Positions 1-11,499 of a stretch of DNA of 64,000 nt are shown in pieces; within the stretch, counting starts at the first letter, position 1; the number at the start of each line of letters is the position of its first letter. The notes under the pieces are model-generated. The model searched no databases. It was given only the letters and a program-made list of their open reading frames with translations, and was not told where the DNA came from. The translations under genes and the position numbers were made by a program. Source of the DNA: Gongronella butleri (lineage: Eukaryota > Mucoromycota > Mucoromycetes > Mucorales > Cunninghamellaceae); assembly GCA_025201375.1 (NCBI GenBank), contig JAIWZP010000043.1:204821-268820 (forward strand). The letters run 5' to 3'.

Positions 1-878
1 TTAGGTCCAAGCGCAGTCAAAATGCATCATCATTTCAGGCCTCAAATACCATTCAGGCGTCTGTTTCTGTTCGCCTGGCTCCTGTCAACCTTTCCATGAA
101 TCTGACCGTACAAACGTGGACCCATTGGCGATTGCCCTTTTTTTTTTCTTGTTTTGCGTGCAATCGAACTAGATATTTTGCTGATAGCAATTTGTGGTAC
201 CTAGTCTGTCTCTCTCTCTCTCTCTAATTGACGCGCATGAACCTCATCTCGCTTTCACATGAGACGAAATCGGGCCAGAAGGACGCTTTTTGCACGATAT
301 GTCTTGATTTTTTGGCGTGGCAATAAAAAAAAAAAAAAAAGCGAACCGCGTATTTTCATAAAAACAACGGGGTCTACTGCGTCTCTGTGGCATCACCTTA
401 TCATAAAGTTCTTTGGAGAATGCGCGAATGTGTCCGAGAGATGCAACTTGAGCTCGATTTTTCGCGCTTTTTCATAAATCGCCATAAATGACACACGGAA
501 ACGCGTCTGCCCTGCCTAGCAGGCGTCCAATTATGTTGCTAGTGGTGGCTATGGCGTGATTTCGGTCGCACTGGATGCATTATCAAACCAAGGAAGGGGG
601 CATTTGCGTGATTTTTGATGTTTTCGGATGGGCCGATGAATGAAATGGGCGACTTTCCTGATTTAGGGGCGCGCCATTGTATTTGGTGGACGCGCATCTG
701 TTTTTTTTCGTGTCGGACAAACCCCCGTCGCTCCGCCTGCCGGCTGGGCGCGAGGCAAAAAAAAAAAAAAAAAAAAAAAAAGGCAACAATGCCACTTTCT
801 TTTCTTTTTCTTTTCTTTCTTTTTTTTTTTTTTTATTATTTCTCTTGTCATCTTTCACGCTTTGCCCTTCTTTATCAA
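1..878. other. Upstream region of ISWI gene, no gene seen
   Basis: I see no supportable gene here. The stretch holds a (CT)n run near 208-224, a run of 16 A near 325-340, and a paired A-run (about 757-781) and T-run (about 819-833) shortly before the ISWI start. All open frames crossing it are short and made largely of homopolymer codons. It probably contains the ISWI promoter and 5' UTR, but I could not identify a convincing TATA box. Confidence 0.5.
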
Positions 879-3800
879 ATGGCTCAAGTAAGGGGATTTA
901 TTTTCTTGTGACACGGCCTGCGGCAACATGGATCGGTCGTTTCTGATTGGATTCTTGTTTTTTTTTCTCAATTCATAGACACCTGAAGCTATGGAAGTCG
1001 ATCGAGAGACGCCCAACGTCGTAAGTATTTCTTGATCGACCATCAACGACATGGACGACTCACTCTCGTTTTTTTTTTCTGTTTTTCTTTTTTTTTTTTT
1101 TGCTGTTGTCGCAGCCGTCGCCCATGAACACCTTCTCCACGGACGATCGGTCGTCGTCGCCTGCTGACTCTGTAAGACACGGCGTTATCCCCTATATATC
1201 GTCGCCACGTCACGCCACGCGCCTCTGAAAGCGTGTCAATTGTGCCATTTTGGCTACATTTAGCCTGCAATGCCACATCATTGACCCATGGGCGGCGATG
1301 CACATGCGAAAAAAGACGCGCAGGGACGAATTGAAGGGCCAATGGAACTCAATGGGTTGCTTTTATTATGATAGGATGCGGATTCTGCGGCCAAGTGGGG
1401 TTCGTCGGGCCAAGTGACGCCGCGCGTGCTGTACAAGGAGCCATCGTTGGTAAAGATAGAGGTGGTTTGGGAGGCTGGGGTTGCCAAACACGCGCTGGCA
1501 ATAGATGAGCCAATGGGATCACGGCGACAAAACGCACCTGACCCGCTTTTTTTTTCCCCCAGTACGAGCGTCGCCTTAAGCGCTACCGCTACTTGTTGGG
1601 CCAAACCGACCTCTTTGCCCATTTCCTCGACTTGAAGAACGACAAGGATGAGGCCATGCTTAAAGTTCTGGAGGAGAAGAAGCAGGCCAAGCAGGATGGG
1701 TAAAAAAAAAAAAAAAAAGAAGCAAAAAAAAGAGAGACAATGCCTGAATTCTCCATTTTTGCAGCTCGACGCGCCGTAGGAAGACCGAAAAGGAAGAGGA
1801 CGAGGAATTGCTTCAAGACGAGCAGAGCTCCAGCAGCCAGCTGACCGTCTTTACCGAATCTCCTGCCTGTAAGCTATAAAAACGCGAGAAAACGCGAGAA
1901 CGCGTTTGATTCACATTTTTTATTGTTTCTAGACGTGACGGGTGGCACGCTGAGGGATTATCAGGTGCAGGGTCTGAACTGGATGATCTCTTTGTTTGAA
2001 AACGGACTCAACGGCATCCTCGCCGACGAGATGGGTCTTGGTAAGACCCTGCAGACGATTTCGTTCCTTGGCTACCTCAAGCATGTGCGCGGTGTGAATG
2101 GCCCTCATCTCGTCGTCGTGCCAAAGTCCACTCTTCACAATTGGCGCACGGAATTCAACCGCTGGATCCCCGACTTTGATGCCTTTATCTTCCACGGCGA
2201 CAAAGACGCTCGCGTAAGCCATTTGAGGCAAAGAAAAAAAGAGAAAGAAAAAAAGTGAGCTCACACTGGTCTTTTTTTTTATCTCTCGCTGTAGAACACC
2301 TTGATCAAGGAGCGCTTTGTTGGTGTGAAATTTGAGGTGTGCATCACGTCGTATGAGACGTGTTTGTTGGAAAAGTCGGCGTTCCGCAAGATCCAATGGC
2401 AATACATCGTCATTGACGAAGCTCACCGTATCAAGAACGAAAATTCGATGCTCTCTCAGATCGTCCGCATGTTTGACAGCAAGGGCCGCATGCTCATCAC
2501 CGGCACCCCGCTGCAAAACAATCTTCATGAGCTCTGGGTAAGCGTTTTGCTTATCAATTGGGTGATGACGACGCGCTTATTTTGCTTTTTTTTTTTTTTA
2601 ATAGGCCTTGCTCAATTTCTTGCTTCCCGACGTCTTCAGCTCGTCAGATGTCTTTGATGAATGGTTCGAGAACCAAGGCGGCGACCAACAAAAAGTCATG
2701 GAGCAATTGCACAAGGTAAAAAAAAAAAAAAAAAAAAACGCGCGTTCCGTTTGCCATTGGACACATGATTGATTTTTTTTTGTTGCTTTGCAGGTGCTCC
2801 GCCCTTTCTTGCTGCGCCGCATCAAGTCTGACGTGGAAAAGTCGCTTTTGCCCAAGAAGGAGATCAATCTGTATGTGGGCATGTCGGCCATGCAACGCCG
2901 CTGGTACCAAAAGATCCTCGAGAAAGATATTGATGCTGTCAATGGTAAAATTGGATATGAAAAAAAGAGACAAATGAGAGTGGGTTGCTCATTTTTTTTT
3001 TAATAGGCGCCAACACGGGCGGTAAGCGCGAGGGCAAGACGCGTCTGTTGAACATTGTGATGCAATTGCGCAAATGCTGCAACCACCCGTATTTGTTTGA
3101 TGGTGCGGAGCCCGGTCCTCCTTTCACGACGGATCAGCACATTGTGGACAATGCTGGCAAGATGGTGGTGCTCGACAAGTTGCTGACGCGACTCAAGGCA
3201 CAGGGCTCGCGCGTCCTGATCTTTAGCCAAATGAGCCGCGTGCTGGATATCCTCGAGGATTATTGCTGGTGGAAGGACTACAAGTATTGCCGCATCGATG
3301 GCCAAACTGACCAAGAATCGCGCGTCAATGCCATCGACGATTACAATCGCCCGGGCAGCGACAAGTACATCTTTTTGCTCACCACGCGCGCCGGTGGTCT
3401 CGGCATCAATCTCACCACCGCAGACATTGTCATCCTCTTTGACAATGACTGGAATCCCCAAGTCGACCTCCAGGCCATGGACCGTGCGCATCGCATCGGT
3501 CAAAAGAAACAGGTCTACGTCTTCCGCTTCGTCACCGAGAATGCCATTGAAGAAAAGGTCATTGAACGTGCCGCCCAAAAGCTCCGTCTCGACCAATTGG
3601 TCATCCAGCAGGGCCGCTTGCCTCAAACCAAGGGTAACAACAAGAAGCAGAAAAAAATTCAAAGCAAAACGTATTCTCATCTTTTTTTTTTTTTTTTTTT
3701 TTGCTAATAGCTGCGAACAAGGAAGAGCTGCTGACGATGATTCAGCACGGTGCTGAATCCATCTTCAAGGAGGGCGACGACGACAATGCCACCGCCATTG

Positions 3801-5458
3801 ACGCGGACATTGATGAGATTTTGCGCCGTGGCGAGGAAAAGACCTCGGAACTCAGCTCCAAGTATGCAAAGTACAATGTCGACGACCTCAAGAACTTCTC
3901 CTCAGAGAGTGCCTACAAGTGGGAAGGCGAGGATTGGAGCAACAAGGTAAAAAAAAAAGGAAGACAAGAAGACAAAAGCTTGCTAACACGTTTTTTTTTC
4001 GCGTTTTAGCGCAAAGCTGCGCATCTCGGGCTGAGCTGGTTGGGCCCTGCCAAGCGTGAGCGCAAGGTCAATTATGCTATTGACGACTATTACAAGGAGG
4101 CTCTCAATCCCGCACGCCCCAAGCAATCGTCATCTAACAAGCCGCCCAAATCCCAGCGCTTCAAGGTGTACGTTAAAACAATGCCTGTTATCATCCGTGT
4201 CGCTCACGACGCTTTTATTTTTTTTTACAGTGATGACTTCCAATTCTACCCACCGCGCATCCATGTGCTCAACAAAAAGGACACCTTGTACATCCAGGTA
4301 CGCAAAAAAAAAAAAAAAAAAAAAAGCTCGTTTTTAGAGAACCCCGCCTTAACAGACCTCGCTTTTTTACTTTTATTTCTATAGAAACAACTCAATTACA
4401 AGATCCCACCCATCACAGAGACGGACGATCCTGAGGAGAACAAGCGATTGGAGGAAGAGCGCGCGGAAAAGCAGGCCGCCATTGAAGCCGGTAAAACACA
4501 TTTTTTTCGCGTCGCCATGACTCATGCTCACGCGTTCTTTCTTTCTTTTAGCCGAGCCTCTGACCGAAAAGGAAGAGGAGGAACGCAAGCAGCACTACAC
4601 AAAGGTAAATTGACAAGCGCGAGACACGCCACTGGCTTTGTCTCACGTTTTTGTGTACTTTTAGGGCTTCTCCAACTGGAGCAAGAAGGACTTTTACATG
4701 TTCATCAACGCGTGCACACGCTATGGCCGGTAAGGGATCCATTGTGTGCGAATTGGCGCAGTCATTGACGTTTTTTGCTGTATTTTCTGTTTTCACAGCG
4801 ATGACCTGGAGAGTATTGCTGAAGATGTGGAGGGCAAGACGCTTGACGAGGTGAAAAAGTACGCCAAGACGTTCTGGGCCAGGTACAAGGAAATTGGCGA
4901 CTGGGAGCGCCAAATTGCCAAGATCGAAAAGGGCGAGCAAGAGATGGAGAAGCAGCAAGAGATCCAGCAGCAGCTGACGGCCAAGGTGCGTGCGCACCGC
5001 GTACCGCAGCAGCAGATGAAGATCGCGTACACGCAGCCCACGCGTGGCAAGCACTACACCGAGGATGAAGATCGCTTCCTCGTCATCATGCTTGAAAAGT
5101 ACGGCTACGGCTCTGAAAACGTCTACGACTTTATCCGCCAAGAAATCAAGAAATCGCCCCTCTTCCGCTTCGACTGGTTCCTAAAGTCGCGCACTTCCGA
5201 GGAAATCAAGCGCCGTTGCAACACCCTTATCACCCTGATCCAAAAGGAATATGCCGAAGATGAAGACGAAGAGGAAGAGGAAGAAGATGAAAAGGTAAAA
5301 CGCGAAAAAAAAATGCGACGCGTCGCGACGCGCTTAGATCCTTGGCACTCAATTTTTTGCTTTCTCAGCCCGCTAAGCGCAGCAATGCCAATGGCAATAG
5401 AAAGTCCAAGGCCTCCTCGACGACCAGCAGCACGTCGTCGCGATCACGCCGACGCTAA
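879..5458 (+). CDS. ISWI-family SNF2 chromatin-remodelling ATPase
   Basis: ATP-dependent nucleosome sliding and spacing motor acting in the nucleus. I reconstruct 19 exons and 1035 aa, the usual ISWI length: 879-887, 979-1020, 1115-1171, 1375-1449, 1563-1699, 1765-1868, 1933-2213, 2295-2537, 2605-2715, 2794-2944, 3007-3633, 3711-3946, 4010-4167, 4231-4297, 4385-4490, 4552-4604, 4665-4729, 4799-5294, 5369-5458. All junctions keep frame. Visible in order: an AutoN-like basic segment ([19 protein letters not shown]), GGTLRDYQ entering the helicase, Walker A DEMGLGKT near residue 173, DEAH near 276, helicase C (MDRAHRIGQ), then HAND, SANT ([20 protein letters not shown]) and SLIDE ([19 protein letters not shown]), and an acidic then basic Ser-rich tail. 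The HAND-SANT-SLIDE set separates ISWI from CHD and Snf2 proteins. I cannot decide between ISW1 and ISW2 types. A likely poly(A) signal is AATAAA at 5617-5622. The 9-nt first exon is the least certain part. Confidence 0.95.
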
Positions 5459-5983
5459 TGCCCATTTCTAGTCCCCTCCCCTCTTTCGTTTTTCTATTCA
5501 CCCACGTTGGCTCCTTTTTCCACCCGACTTTCTTCACCCATCCATCCCTAAAACTTGCTCATTTGCACCCGTGCCCTATTTCATACATAAAAAAAATCTA
5601 CAAATCCCACGACTGCAATAAAATTGGAATTATCTTGGCATTTAAATCTGCTCGAGAATAAAATAATAACGTGAGAGGGAGGAAAGAGAAGATGGTGAGG
5701 GAAGAAGAAAGAGTAAAAATTCGCAATTGGGTGGTATGAGATGTGTGTGTGATTGTCATTGAGCTACATGGAGATCAAAAAGAAGGGCGGTGAGGGAGGA
5801 GGAAGAGGTGGAGAGCACTGAGGGTCTACAATTGGGGAGGTGGAAGAAAGAAAAAAAAAAGAGCACAGGATATCAAATGAGAAGGGCAAGGAAGGCAAGG
5901 GAGGGTTTGGCGAGAGGAGCCGCGTCGCGCGCCTGTTTGATCCGCGTCGTGGTCCATTATCAGTCAACAGGCATCGCGCGCGC
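5459..5983. other. Convergent 3' regions of ISWI and Rab5 genes
   Basis: This non-coding stretch lies between the two stop codons and holds both 3' UTRs. AATAAA at 5617-5622 suits the ISWI transcript. The rest is purine-rich on the + strand with no extended meaningful frame. Confidence 0.6.
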
Positions 5984-7440
5984 TTAGCCTAGGGAGAAAA
6001 AAAAAAAAGGGCGGGATTGGTGAGCGAAAAAGTGTCTTCCACGTGGTCATTTCGGCAATTGGATAAGCGAAATGTGTGCTCGGCTTACATGCGCAGCCTT
6101 CTGAGGTCCCCGAGCGGTCCAAGTCTACCTCGCCACGCGCGTTCAACCCGCGTCGTCCACGCGAGTTGCTAGCGAGTTGTTCAAGAGGCATGTGTTTGGC
6201 TAAAATGGAAAAGATAAACGTGTCAATTGCGCCGGTAAAAGCGATGCAAATGCGCCCAAGAAAACAAGGGGAGGGGAGGAAGATGAAAGAGTCCAAGGGC
6301 AGCCGCTTACCAATCGCAGTAAAGAGTTCATTGACATTGTGGGCCGTTTTGGCTGAAGTTTCAAAGAAGAGCAGACCAGCCTCATCGGCATATTCTTGCG
6401 CAGTCTAGACAAAACGAAAACACGATGAGGACCGTCATGAATACATTTGCGTAAGAGGCACATTATGCAATCAGGCTATTTTTCTTTCTTTTTACCTTGG
6501 TCTCAATTGCACGGCGAGCTTCCAAGTCAGTCTTATTGCCGCAGAGCGCAATGACAATCTCAGGGTCGGCCTGTCGATGTAATTCATCGACCCAAGACTT
6601 GGCCTTTTCCAGCGACGACTGGATAAAACAGAGAGAAAGAGAAAAAAAAAAAAACAATGATGAGCGCGCGTTCTGCCTTACTGCCTTTCATTTGGTCATG
6701 GGCTTACAGTCTGCGTGATGTCATACACAACCACGGCACAGCTAGCGCCTCTATAGTACATGGGTGCGAGACTCTATAATAAAAATCGATGTCAGTCCCA
6801 CCGTCATCATTCGTCGCCCATTGGGCTTCCTGTGTAGCCCTTGGCGGCATCACGTGCCGTCGCTATCACTGCTCATCTCGGTGTGCATTCGATTTTACCT
6901 TGTAGCGCTCCTGGCCAGCGGTATCCCTGCGGAGAGATGATGTAACAAAAGGGGTGATGAGCGTGCAACAAAGGCTGGGCATGCGTCAATTGCGTGTGCA
7001 TTTACCAAATCTCGAATTTGACCGTTGTGTTGTCGTCCAAGGTGACGGTCTGTGCAAGGAAAGCAGCTGCCAAGCGACAAAATGGATGAATGAGCCCAAT
7101 GATCCACGTTAAAGCCAAGCTTTTTTTTTCGTTTTTGCTGCCGCTTACCACCAATCGTGCTTTCTCGATATTCGTCAAAGTGGTCCTTGACGAAACGCGT
7201 GACCAAGCTAATAATTGGCAAAATAAATAACGTACTACACTCGTTTTCCTCATGTCTGTCGCTTACCTGGATTTGCCAACGGCCGACTCGCCTAGAGGAA
7301 AAGAACAGAGAGGTAAGATGAGTGGAATGAGGGTGTGAGCGTGAGTAGTGGTGGTTTCGATGCGCTTTTTAGCTGTATGTGACGGATGTTTTACCTAAAA
7401 GGACGAGCTTGAATTGATAGGTCTTTCCCTGGGCTGTCAT
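5984..7440 (-). CDS. Rab5/Ypt5-type small GTPase
   Basis: Early-endosome GTPase controlling endocytic vesicle docking and fusion. I reconstruct ten exons read from 7440 downward: 7440-7395, 7291-7267, 7207-7149, 7066-7006, 6926-6899, 6773-6708, 6618-6496, 6404-6311, 6199-6089, 5988-5984. The product is 205 aa. It shows the P-loop GESAVGKSS near residue 16, the Rab5-type [15 protein letters not shown] and FLAQTV effector region, WDTAGQERY switch II, the G4 motif GNKTDLE and the G5 motif ETSAKT. The protein ends in GCAC, a CXC-type geranylgeranylation signal. The last Cys codon is completed by a five-base terminal coding exon (GC plus TAA). Without that splice the reading would run on through intron sequence, so the motif supports the model. 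Assignment to Rab5 rather than another Rab is strong. Confidence 0.95.
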
Positions 7441-8657
7441 GATGAAGAGAAAACAAGCGAGATGGAAAAAATAGTTGTGGGGAGTGGGAGGAGGGGGGAC
7501 AAGTGGATGAAGAAAAAAAAAGGAAAAAAAAAGTGAAAAAGAAAGAAAACGACCTTTTTCGTCACCAAGGCCTTGGCCCCCTACCTCCCAAGTATCTCCG
7601 CCATGTGCCGTGCACCTTGGCCTTGAATTTTGGGGTGCAGGCGCAATCACAAGTCAACTGACTTGCAGCGTGGCCAAATCCATTTTCCCCCTTGCCCTTT
7701 CCTTAATTTGTTTTTTTACGAGCTCGCTTTTTTTCGACCTTCGTTTATTCGATACACTTTACTGTGTTGTCTTTTTACTACAAGATCAAATGCCAATGTT
7801 ACAGTTGGAGGTTGGACAATGGCAAACTGGTGTGTTATTCGATGAAAGCAGCACTGCGCCCTCGCCCAGACATCCGATCGGCTGTGCCGCTCATCTTGGC
7901 ACACCTGGTCGCCCAATCGTCATCCTCGCACAAAACGACAACGAGATGAGTAGATGACAATGATGCTTTGGTCACCATCAATCTCAGGTGCCACCATCGC
8001 ACACACGCGCACATACGCTACCCGCTCCCTTTCTACTTGGTTTTCTTTTGCTGCAAGAATCTGCCTTTCTTTGTGTCCATCCAAGGTCCATCAGTGGCGG
8101 CAACGCTAAGAGCCACCCAGTTGCGTTCACCTGGCGCGTGCGCGAAAGAGACTGTCTTTTGTAGATCCACGCATCCACCCTTTACCGGTATTTGGGTTCC
8201 AATACGCACCGATGTTTTGATGTATTTTTGATATTTCTACTGCCTGTATGCTGTATTATCACAACAAACTGGTGACGGAGTGGTGGTGTACTGGCGCTAC
8301 ATTATCAATTCACAGCGCCTAGAAAAAAAATAGTTACGGTACAACTTACAAGTACCGGTAAATACAGTAAGTAGGGATGAAAGATCAATGCTTAAATACT
8401 GTACTACTTTCTACTGATGTACTACTTTAATAGTTTTATACTGTAATTTAAAAGAACCTACACGTTTGCACTTCAAATTACATTTATGCTTTACGGATTG
8501 GTTTTTTTCGTTCATTTTTTTTTTACTCAGTGAACAGAACTCGACGTGCACTAAAGCACTACTGTATCACATGAATGTCTGAACATCGCGTTACTACACT
8601 GCATAGAAAAGTATCTTCTGTTTACGTTTTAAACTACGGACTCCGTACAGTATTAAA
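7441..8657. other. Rab5 upstream region and gene-poor DNA
   Basis: The first few hundred bases should contain the Rab5 promoter. Beyond that I see only A/T-rich DNA with several short frames that resemble no protein family. No RNA gene was recognised. Confidence 0.5.
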
Positions 8658-8945
8658 CACCAAAGACGCAAAGAAGAGCGGTTTTTTTTCAGACTTTGCA
8701 GGCCAGCTGTGCCTCCTGAATTTTTTTTACAGCCTACCTACCCGCCAATGAAAATCGTATCTCAGCACGAACTACAGCCCAGTGCTCGCGACAGGCCCCG
8801 ATTTTTTTGAGCCTGCAAATTCCAAAAACGTAAACTTCCCTGTTTCGCATTTATCCCGTCATCTACAGTACTTGGCCGATCTCTCTCAAAAATACCTGCA
8901 TCGGATTCGGTGCAAATTTTACAACAAAAAAGCTTGAACCTCCAA
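8658..8945. repeat. Diverged dispersed repeat, copy 1 (partner near 13.9 kb)
   Basis: This segment matches 13858-14155 in the same orientation at perhaps two thirds identity. Shared landmarks in order are AAACACCAAAGA, CTGTGCCTCC, a T-run then ACAG, ACCCGCCAA.GAAAAT, CGATTTTTTTGA, and a stretch that reads IFERDRP on the minus strand in both copies. It looks like an old duplicated element, but no terminal repeats or known transposon domain are visible. Confidence 0.6.
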
Positions 8946-10767
8946 AGCGCTACGACCACTTTGAAAATTTCAGGGGTCACTCAGGGGTCACACATTTCAA
9001 TCTCAGAAAACACCAAATTTGGAAAATTTCGAACTCCGAGTGATCAATGCATCCCAAACTGGTAACTCCGACGATTTGCTATTGGCAGATAAAATGAGAA
9101 ATCGCCCCCAACGTAAGAAAAAATTAAAACCAAAAGAGTGACGCATGAACGGCGATCGACTGAGAAAATTGCTTACTTTGAGCAAGAATTTTTTTTTGCA
9201 AAACTTAAGGTTTGACACTTCCAAATTAAGGTGCGTGGATTGCATGGATTTTTTTGTACGTATTTTTTTATTTTTTTTTACTTTGCACACTTTTGTGCAT
9301 TGAGTGCGTGGGCTACTGCAGCCTGGTGAAATGACCGATGCAAAAAGTTAAACCTCAAGCTAGCGCGCTGCAAGTCATCTTATTTGGTGCTTTGACTGCT
9401 TGTTTGTTAGTAAAACTGAAATAAAAATCACACGTTTATTAGACCGTTGTCGACCAAACAAGAAGCCGCAAGCGGGGCGGCCTTCGGCCGCCTGAACGGG
9501 ATAACCCCACGCAGTGCAAGGCCACTTTTTACTGTTATTTAATGCCCTTCTTCTTCTGTCTCTGTTTTTTTGCTTCTAGTTGTGATAAGTGTTGAATGTG
9601 TAGATTGAGATATAGAAATAAAATGACGTAGATGGTTTCTTTGTAAAAGCTTGGTGTAGGCTTTAATGAGAAATCACACGTCAAAAAGTAAAAAATTGAA
9701 TATGAAGAAAAAAGGGAAAAGAGAAAAGAAAAAATCCAGAAAGGCCTATTGCCCCATCTATATTCGTTCATACTTGATTCGCAGCCTTGTACTGTAACCG
9801 GGGATGGTGCGCCAAGGACACCGTGTGCAAGTGTTTCATAATATAATTGAGCTGTGGTGATGGACACGCCAACCTGGGGGCGCGTCATTGTACAACTGCA
9901 GCGTGTACAAGTTTCAAGGTTCTCCTCTCACCTCCTTATTTGCATGTGTGAATCATTTTCTTTGTGATTAGCGCCGCCGTCTTGGCACAGGGCGCTTTAG
10001 CCTTTTTTTTTTTCTTTTTGATTTATTTATTTTATTTTCTTTTCTTTTAGAGTGAGTGCCATTGCTTTAACGCAAGGCACTCTAACCTCATTCATCCTCG
10101 AGTGCCATTTTGGCACGAGGCGTTCTCATTCGTTTTTTTTTTTAATTTTTATTTTCATTGTTGAGTTGCTGTGCGGAGTGAAGTGAACGCTGTGGCCCCT
10201 TTGAGTGAGACACATCCATTCTTGCGGCCCTTTCTGACTAGCCTGTGTGTGGCCGTGGCATACAAATATGCCACGCTTAATTCAACACAGCCTCTGCCGC
10301 TTATGCGCGTTCACTTGATCTCTTTGGTGGCTCTTTTCACAATGGTGACCGGCCACTGCTTATTTTACGCGTTGATCGCGTATTTTAATCGCCTTACAAT
10401 TGCCGGGCGCGCAATTGTAAGTTGACGCGGTGTGATCTAAGCGTGCCAAGCTTAGACACTCCTTTTCCCAGGTGATTCTCGTTTGGGGGAAGCATGATCA
10501 GACACTCGTTCATGCACACATGACCTTTAAGCTTGCTGACGCGTCAATGCGGCGCGACAGCTGCGCCACAGCAAGCGCACTCATGCGACATCTCGAGCTT
10601 TGATACCACACTTCTTTGTTCATTCCCTCTCGTTGCTCTTTGCGTGCGCCACATCGATTTTCAAAAATGACGAGTGATTCGATTCGCGAAAAAATTAACA
10701 TCTCTGGAAAATTGGGTCTACCCTCAACTGGTGGTGTGGGGGGCCAATATGTAAAAAAAAAAAAAGA
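8946..10767. other. Gene-poor A/T-rich stretch
   Basis: No confident gene. A perfect 7-bp G/C hairpin with a 3-nt loop sits at 9476-9492. Two open frames are the best candidates but are weak: a minus-strand frame of 117 codons (9888-9535) that begins with a soluble-looking segment and turns into F/L/I-rich sequence typical of translated A/T-rich DNA, and a plus-strand frame of 84 codons (10171-10425) with two hydrophobic stretches but a GTG start. Neither resembles a known family. Confidence 0.4.
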
Positions 10768-11184
10768 CGCGACGTGACGCGCCAAAATTGACTTTGCCCT
10801 AGATTTTTAATTAGCCGCCGTCCCTTCTCTCTCTCTCTCTCTTTTTTTTTTTTGGCTTTTATCTTACATCTAGAGCGCACAGGTGAAGCAAAAAGAGTCT
10901 GCGGCAGCAATGTGTGAAAGAGGACGAGGGCAATGCTCTTTTTGCACGTTTTTACGCTTGTAAGCGGCGGCTCTGTACACGCGACACGTCCAATTCCGCC
11001 GGTGTCCCATTTTTTTCTTTGTTTCTCTCTCTCTTTTTTCGTTTTTCATCTTGCATCTGGAGCACACTGGTGAATTGAAAGAGTCTGCGGCAGCAATGTG
11101 TGAAAAAGAACGAGGGAAATACTGTTTTTGCACGTTTTTACGCTTGTTAGCGGCGGCTCTGCCCACGCGACGCGTCCAGAGCCG
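10768..11184. repeat. Tandem array with about 187-bp period
   Basis: Two clear units begin at 10861 and 11048 (offset 187 bp). They share AGTCTGCGGCAGCAATGTGTG, TTTTTGCACGTTTTTACGCT, AGCGGCGGCTCTG and CACGCGAC.CGTCCA. A degraded partial unit with a similar GACGCGACGTGACGCG to CTCTCTCT block occupies about 10768-10860. On the minus strand both full units read a related peptide (R-A-A-A-x-K-R-K-N-V-Q-K followed by SHIAAADSF), so the array may derive from coding sequence. Confidence 0.7.
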
Positions 11185-11402
11185 ATGATTGCCACTTTTG
11201 CACACACGCTCAAAGGCTCATCGAGTACATCTTATTCAGGAAATAGAAAGCCGCGACAAAATACCGAAGACTTCTGTTTTTGTGCACTTTTATGTCGCCG
11301 TGTGCCTGGCGACGTCGATGGAGGGTTATGTCCAGCGCTATGAAAAGGCTCGAATGACAAGGCAGTGCATGGTGGCCATTGGGCTACAATACAAGTGCGC
11401 GC

Positions 11403-11404
<2 letters not shown>

Positions 11405-11497
<93 letters not shown>
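11405..11497. repeat. A70 tract joined to (GA)12
   Basis: About 70 consecutive A are followed directly by a GA dinucleotide run to about 11497. This is the longest homopolymer in the window. It interrupts what might have been a minus-strand coding frame. Its true length is uncertain because such tracts assemble poorly. Confidence 0.85.
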
Positions 11498-11499
11498 TC

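Noticed and set aside
583..946. Several overlapping frames upstream of ISWI
   Set aside because: They appear in both strands and several frames through A- and T-runs, with no family resemblance.
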